NCBI GenBank assembly: GCA_009667805.1
Contig: CM019067.1
Span: 63,346,637 to 63,410,636, forward strand
Direction: 5' to 3'
DNA: 64,000 nt
Source: Leptobrachium leishanense
Taxonomy: Eukaryota; Chordata; Amphibia; Anura; Megophryidae
Positions 58,046 through 64,000 of the stretch are shown here, piece by piece. Each line of letters begins with the position of its first letter. Within the stretch, counting starts at the first letter, position 1. The translations under genes and the position numbers were made by a program. A model generated the notes under the pieces. That model ran no database searches. It was not told where the DNA came from and was given only the letters and a program-made list of their open reading frames with translations.

Positions 58046-58415
58046 ATAGTTCCAAAAGCTCCTGGGTGCTAGGGTTGCTGATAATTGTTACCCACTAGCT
58101 TTTTAACCTGAAGATGGCAAAATGATATTTTCAACCACTAAACTACCAAGTTATTTTCAAAAATCCACTGTTCGGAACCAGTGTTATTTTGAAAAATCTT
58201 TTTTTTAATGTATTAAACAGGAAGAAATATTTAGGAATATTCTCAATGTATTCCTTACTGTTATAACCTATTTGGCAGGCAGATTTCGCCATCTGTTGGC
58301 CAAATGGAGTTATTGCAGCTTGTGGCTCTGTGCATTATCGGCTGGGGAAACGACTGATAAGAGCATTCCCTAGCCGATTTTAACCAGTTTTATCCCCTTG
58401 CGCATCATGCCCAGA
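58046..58415. other. No feature recognised
   Basis: AT-rich, no supported feature. Confidence 0.4.
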
Positions 58416-58419
58416 GGGC

Positions 58420-58715
58420 TAAAACTTTAAGGGCACTTAGACTGTACAGACTTTTAAAAACCGAATGGATGACTTTCTGCAGACACAGAATATTAAGGGT
58501 TATAATATTTAATATGTGGGTAAAAGCTTCTTGATCCAAGGAGAAATCTGACAGCCATTCTGGGGTCAAGAAGGAATTTTTCCCCAGATTGTTGCATATT
58601 GGCGAGCGCTTCAGACTGGGTTTTTTGCCTTCTTTTGGATCAACAGCAGTAGGTGTTGTGTGAGAGGCTGAACCCGATGGACACATGTCTTTTTTCAGCC
58701 TATGTAACTATGTAA
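58420..58715 (+). mobile_element. CR1-type LINE 3' end
   Basis: TTGATCCAAGGAGAAATCTG, CATTCTGGGGTCAAGAAGGA and the tail CCGATGGACACATGTCTTTT, ending in CTATGTAACTATGTAA, the short terminal repeat of CR1 tails. Confidence 0.88.
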
Positions 58716-59640
58716 TTCTGTAGCCCAAGGCAAACAAAATTAGTTTCCAACAAACAAATTTCATTTGCCATCATATGGCATTGTCCCAGATCGTGCTAAC
58801 ACAATTCTATATTGCTGTGTCTGTTACCGGTGATGGTGTTTACACTATCACTTTAGAGTAGAGGTTAAAAAATGTTCCTATGTGTTCTTCCACCAACCTA
58901 GATCCATTCAATTATATCTACTTAGTTAAAACACAGGTCCGTATTCCACCTGAACCATAAATACTGCATTACTAATGGATATATTGTGTGCGAGCTAATA
59001 TCCATTAGTGGTTTTATAGGCAGCTGTATTCCAACTCAGCCCCAGTATTGGCGGCTCTATTTATAACAGGTTGCAGCCATCAGTATGCGCAGCAGTACCG
59101 CACTAGTATTGACTCCTGTCAAGTCAATGGGATCGTGTACATAGGACGTCATGGACATGACCTTGCACGGGGTCCCAACAGGACTGCAGAAAGGCACTGG
59201 GAGCTATTTGTTCCCAATGTTCTGCTACATACGGAGGGATGAGAGTGGTGGAACGTGCTGCCAACTGCACCATACGGTCAGAGGTAAGTATAGGTTTTCT
59301 AAGCAATTTTAAAATGTTATGCGATTTTGCAGACGCAGAATTGCTTAACACCAGGGTGAAAGCCAGTATGCTTTGCAGAATACTAGCATGAGCCGATAAG
59401 AATGAAATATGGTGGAATAGCTCCATATTCCCCAGCTAACCACAAATTACCAGCTCCCATACACTGTATAGGAGCCACAGCGTCCCAGACACTAGCAAAG
59501 CTAATCTAACAGCTGGAACACAGCTGACAGGCTATAAAATGAAAATGAAATTGCCAATATTTTATTTATTTATTTATTTGTTTATTTTATTAACCCCCTT
59601 CACTACCAAGTACATTTTATCAAAACATTTTTTAATGTAA
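58716..59640. other. No feature recognised
   Basis: About 900 bp. A TTTATTTATTTATTTG run at 59561-59588; no gene recognised. Confidence 0.4.
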
Positions 59641-60530
59641 CATTTATTTGAAACCTAGGAAGCAAAGTTAACAATTAAATGTAGGGTGAAATATAACAGA
59701 CACCTGAGGGACACCACTTAGTACTGGTGTCCATCTTGAAAATTTACCATTTATGACCCCTCTCTGTACCCTATCTTTTAGCCAGTGTTCTATCCAAGAA
59801 CAAGAATTTCCATCTAGACCAATTTTTCATAATTTATATAGTAACCTCTTGCCTGGAACGGTGTCGAAAGCTTTGGCAAAGTCCAAGTAAATCACAACCA
59901 CTGCGACCCCCTGATCTTACTTCTTCATAGAATGCAATTAGGTTGGTCTGACATGATCTGTGTTTCGTAAAACCATGCTGATTTTTTTGCTATTTACATT
60001 ATACCTCCCAATTAGGGATGAGCCGAACACCGCCTGAGTTCAGTTCGGGCCCGAACCCGAACTTCCCATATGTTCGGGTCCGAACCCGAACTCGAACTCC
60101 ATGCAAGTCAATGGGGCTGAAAATTCGGTTTTTAGAGTGCCCTCCAAGAGGGCATATATGCTAGATATTTGCCAGAAAAGGTGTATGGGGGTCCGGGTAG
60201 TGCCCTGGGGGACAGGAAACAAGGACAAAAAGTTTTAAAAAAAACGTTTTTAAAGGGACAGTGAGTTTTCCATGAAATAAGGGTTAAAAATAAAAACGAA
60301 AAATTCCTTCAAATATCGTGCCTAGGAGGTCCCCATAACCTGCCCGTGAAGTGGCGGATTTCTAGGATGTATAGAAACACTTGAAAACAAAAAAATGACG
60401 TTTCAAATGATGATAAACAGTTTTCCTTTAATCTATCCATAAACAAGTGCTTGGGGCGGCAGTCTGTATGAAAAGAGGAGACATTTTCGGACATACAGAA
60501 AAGTTTACTGATTTTTTTTTGGCGGTGAAA

Positions 60531-61449
60531 AGCAGGAGAATGGAAAATTCTAGACCAAATAGCCAATTTGGAAAGTGAGATAAATGGGAGAATTTTTCTG
60601 GTTCGGCTATTTTGACCTAGAATTTTCCATTCTTCAGTCATTCTCCTGAGTTTCACCTTTCTCTGAATAACCCTGTCAGGGTTATTCAGAGAGCGGTGAA
60701 GAGCAGGAGAATGACTGGAGAATGGAAAATTCTAGGTCAAAATAGCCAAACCAGAAAAATTCTCCCATTTAGTCTAGGGTCAGACTAGCGAATTTTTAAC
60801 GTGCGTTTAGGCGCACTTAATCACGGCCGCACTAGCAGCAAGTTACGGCCAATATACGAAGTATGGTCGCACGAAAGTCCGGCTGCGCAACGCAAGTGGA
60901 AAATGAAAGCATTTTTTCGAGAACGCAGAACCACTAGTACGGACGTACAGAGTGCGCTGTGTCCACTAGCGGCGTGTGTGCGTGATTTGGAGATGTCAGA
61001 CCCTGCTCATGTCCGGCCAACATAACGTCCAGACACCCAAAGTTTCCTGGTTTGGATCCGTAAAAAATTACGCACAAAAATGCGCATCATATGACCGTTT
61101 TCGCGCATTCCGTGAAAAAATACGGCAATGCGTTCGGACGCACTTTTTGACGGTCGCTGTAAAAAATTCGTTAGTCTGACCCTAGCCTTATCTCACTTTC
61201 CAAATCGGCTATTTGGTCCAGATTGTTCTCTTTTCCTGCCATTCTCCTGGTTTCACCTTTCTCTGAACAACCCTGAGGGAGAGGTGAAAGCCAGGAGAAC
61301 TGGCAGGAGAAGAGAACAATCTAGACCAAATAGCCGATTTGGAAAGTGAGATAAATGGGAGAATTTTTCTGGTTCGGCTATTTTGACCTAGAATTTTCCA
61401 TTCTCCAGTTATTCTCCTGCTTTTCACCGCTCTCTGAATAACCCTGTGA
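60531..61449. mobile_element. Block of CAGGGTTATTCAGAG elements inside the composite hAT
   Basis: Inverse of the block at 28298-29222, with the same order of AAAATTCTAGGTCAAAATAG arms and the same inner insertion. Confidence 0.8.
60772..61187. mobile_element. CpG-rich GGCTAGGGTCAG short element, copy 7
   Basis: Right end AGTCTGACCCTAGCC; left end GTCTAGGGTCAGACT. TTA at 60769-60771 and 61188-61190. The empty site CCCATTTATCTCAC at 37797 proves the 3-bp TTA duplication, pointing to a PIF/Harbinger-type element. Confidence 0.9.
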
Positions 61450-62830
61450 ATGTTTACTCCCGAGGTGAAAAATAACATTGCTTTAGATGTGAAAAGCGGG
61501 CAATGAGGAAATTTTGTATTTTTTCACACAGCAGTTAAATGCAGCATATTAGGAAGTTTTAGGAGGGAAATTACTCACTCAGAACAGAAGCAGATACCCC
61601 ACACCTTCGTTCTACATAAAATGTATCAAATTGATTAGACCAGACTAAAACATCTGTTGTTGTTATGCCGTTTGGAAAAAAAAAGGTAATTTAGAGGTGA
61701 GAATCTTTGCACCTAGACTTTAGTTTTTAATTCAATATCTAATAAACCATTGCTTATAATATTCTGCAGTAAAGAGTCTCTTTATTTCTAGATTTTTTAG
61801 TATTTTTTAAGCATTTTTTATACTTTTTTAAAAATTTCATTTTTTTTTCCGAACTCGAACCGAACACACCCAAAAAGTTCAAAGTTCGAACTTTCGACCT
61901 GCCAAAGTTCGGGCCGAACTCCGAACCGTCCGAACCTGAACAGCTCATCCCTACTCCCAATAAATTCCTGAATATTATCCCTTCGTAACCCTTCAAATAC
62001 TTTCCCAGCCACAGATGTTAAGCTCACAGGTCTATAATTCCCAGGCATACATTTTAAACCTTTCTTGAATATAGGGACCACATCAGCTTTTCTCCAATCC
62101 TCTGGTACGATTCCTGAAAGAAAAGAATTTAGAAAGATTAAGGTTTTACATATTTTAACACATAGCTCCCTCAGTATTTGCAGCTGAATTCCATCCAGCC
62201 CTGGGGCTTTGTTCATATTGACATTGTTTAGTCGCTGCAAAACCTTTTTTGCATCAACCAATCACATATTATTAGTAAGTTTTATCAACGAATTGCATGT
62301 CTCCTGTTATAGATTTCTCTTTGATAAATACTGAAGAAAAATAATCATTCAAAATTTCTGCCTTATCACGATCTTCAGTTAATAATAACCCTGACTCTGA
62401 TTTTAGTGAACCTACATTTTCACTCTTGGGTTTTTTAGAATTTATGTAACTAAAGAATCTTTTAGGGTTGGTCTCGCTCTCTTTGGCTATCACTTTTTTA
62501 TTTTCTAGTTTAGCCCATCTAATCGCATTTTTACATGCTTTATTGGCTGCCCTATATGCTTTATAGGATGCCTCAAATTTTTCAGCTTTAGATGCCTTTT
62601 TATTTTTTATTTCCTTGGTTACCTTCCTACAGAGCCACATTGGTTTCGGTCTGTTTCTTTTATATTTATTACTCAGTGGAATATATTGGGATGTGTACAT
62701 TTCTAATGTTAGTTTAAAGATATTCCATTTATCCTCTGTTTTTCCCATGAAAGAGTTTCTGCCAGTCAATGACATTGAGAGCTTCCTTTATTTTAAAAAA
62801 AGTTGTCCTTTTTATAATTATATGTCTTAG

Positions 62831-64000
62831 CATGTCCCCTATAGTGTTTTAATGACGTTCAATGCAAAATCGAGTTAACTCAATTTTGGTCGGGATGTTA
62901 AAGGCTTTTTTTTTTTTTTGCAACTCTGTAAATCCATCTTATTCAGTGCCATTTAAATGGAAGATACCACTAACATAAGCTGTAACTAGATTACTTGTGC
63001 ATTACAAATAAAACCACATTATAAAAGACATGCTGCTGACTTTTTTTATTTACTTGAAGTAATTGTAAAACGAAAAATAAAGTAAGGTTTAGTCTCTTGT
63101 TTTCATTTTGTGCATTTTTCTCATGATGCAACATTTACCAAAAGCTTTGTTTTGTGGTTCTTGTTTATTTAATCTACATTATTTAACAGTTGAGGTAGAG
63201 GAGGGAATATTTAGATAAGGCAGCAGGAGGCCTTTGATCTTCAGGCTGCCTGAGATAAGAGATGGCAGCTGAAAGAGATACGATGGGGAGTTTAAAAGAC
63301 TTAATCTACCCCCTGGTGATGTCCTTTGAATACATCCCACACAATACAATGATGTGAGCCAGTGATCGACCCATTCACTCCATTCTATTGCCATTGTCAC
63401 AAAGTGAGGACCAAGTGATGTAAAGATACTGTGGGGGGATAGTTTACAACACAAAATCTTAAAATGGATGAACCCAAGGACACCTATACAGTAAGAGATT
63501 TTCTTAACTAAACATACAAGAGAAAAACAAAGCACATGTAAGATATCGGCAACATAAAATAAACACAATAAGAACATTTCATTTTTTGGTGGTAGTGGCC
63601 CTCTAAAGCATCACAATTACTTGATTGTAAATAATTTTGCAAATTGTATTAGTAATCTACATTAAAAAGCCAAATTTAACCTTCAAACCGACCAAAATCG
63701 TAACAGTCAGTTTAAGTGAATTGAGTGTGTCCTTAATTAAGGCGGAATTAGCAATTTGCTAACTGTATTTTTTCCCCCAAGCATGATTTCTTTGTAGACA
63801 AAGTCTTAAAAAAGGAACGGTTTGAGCAGAATTCGTTAAAAAAAAAAAAAAAATCCAATTTGAGGAACGTGTAATGTGTTCAATATGTCTCGTTTAAATT
63901 AAAGAGCACACATGGAGTTTATGAAAGGACAAAACATTTATTTACTTAATGCACATTATAAACCCAGATGTTAAAATATTGATTCAGTTTGCTTTAGTAC
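62831..64000. other. No feature recognised
   Basis: About 1.17 kb of AT-rich sequence with A and T runs (62906-62920, 63838-63853). The 132-residue - strand frame at 63179-63577 is hydrophobic at its start but resembles nothing I know. Confidence 0.4.

Larger units (their letters stand above)
60013..61953 (-). mobile_element. Composite non-autonomous hAT, 8-bp duplication CTCCCAAT
   Basis: Termini TAGGGATGAGCCGAACAC and, inverted, TAGGGATGAGCTGTTCAG; identical flanks CTCCCAAT at 60005-60012 and 61954-61961. Inside: right-terminal module (60013-60310), a block of GGGTTATTCAGAG elements (60531-61449) which holds a GGCTAGGGTCAG element (60772-61187), then the AT-rich left module with CAATATCTAATAAA (61733). 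No transposase; it must depend on enzymes from copies like that at 1-8600. Confidence 0.93.
59650..62830 (-). mobile_element. CR1-type LINE ORF2 remnant split by a composite hAT
   Basis: On the - strand: a linker upstream of RT (62272-62775, PKPMWLCRKVTKEI, NPKRFFSYINSK, LNDYFSSVF), the RT start (61962-62261, MNKAPGLDGI, IVPEDWRKADVVPIFKKG, NYRPVSLTSVAGKVFE) and, beyond the hAT at 60013-61953, the RT middle (59650-60004, with VDLDFAKAFDTV-like and SWIEHWL-like residues read through stops). Endonuclease and 3' tail are absent. A stop or frameshift lies near 62261. Confidence 0.88.

Noticed and set aside
63179..63577. 132-residue frame with a hydrophobic start resembling a signal peptide
   Set aside because: No recognisable domain, no codon or splice evidence, AT-rich setting; may be chance.

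Overview
The window looks like repeat-saturated intergenic (or intronic) DNA from a vertebrate, most likely a frog or another amphibian. The inference rests on the mix of elements: abundant hAT, piggyBac-like, Harbinger-like and Tc1-like DNA transposons beside CR1, L2, Jockey-type and L1 LINE remnants, and familiar anuran 3' tails such as the L2-type tail ending in a tri-nucleotide run and the CR1 tail ending in repeated TATGTAAC. I recognise no intact host protein-coding gene, tRNA or rRNA. Almost every long reading frame is a decayed transposase, a decayed reverse transcriptase, or a frame kept open by a tandem repeat.

Region by region. 1-8600: a nearly full-size hAT element with a decayed BED-finger transposase on the + strand, split by a 3.9-kb piggyBac-like element at a TTAA (564-4444). 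8790-12110: two head-to-head copies of one LINE family; the first is split by a non-autonomous hAT that itself holds a TTAA element. 13555-17120: a LINE tail and a second, internally deleted copy of the same hAT on the - strand. 17120-19860: L2 and L1 tails and a ~325-bp repeat. 20165-33345: a single - strand LINE copy (endonuclease to 3' end) broken by four large insertions, two carrying minisatellites. 33643-34390: a third hAT with the same minisatellite family. 34589-47451: a field of short inverted-repeat elements, several very CpG-rich, plus a Tc1 element with a truncated transposase. 47455-48480: a degenerate TAACCC array split by an L2. 49440-49990: a CpG-richer stretch with a promoter-like motif. 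52217-54970: a 1305-bp tandem duplication. 55810-58715: LINE tails and another GGGTTATTCAGAG element. 59650-62830: a CR1 ORF2 remnant split by a composite hAT with a perfect 8-bp target duplication.

Nothing here works together as an operon or pathway. The coherent story is nesting: target-site duplications (CTCCCAAT, GTAAAGGG, ACTCATGG, TTAA, TTA/TAA, TA) allow the insertion order to be read in many places. The most unusual signals are (i) one minisatellite family paired with GC-rich hairpins inside three hAT-type elements with different termini, (ii) runs of consecutive inverted repeats inside the piggyBac-like elements, and (iii) non-autonomous elements that carry other elements and have been copied as a unit.
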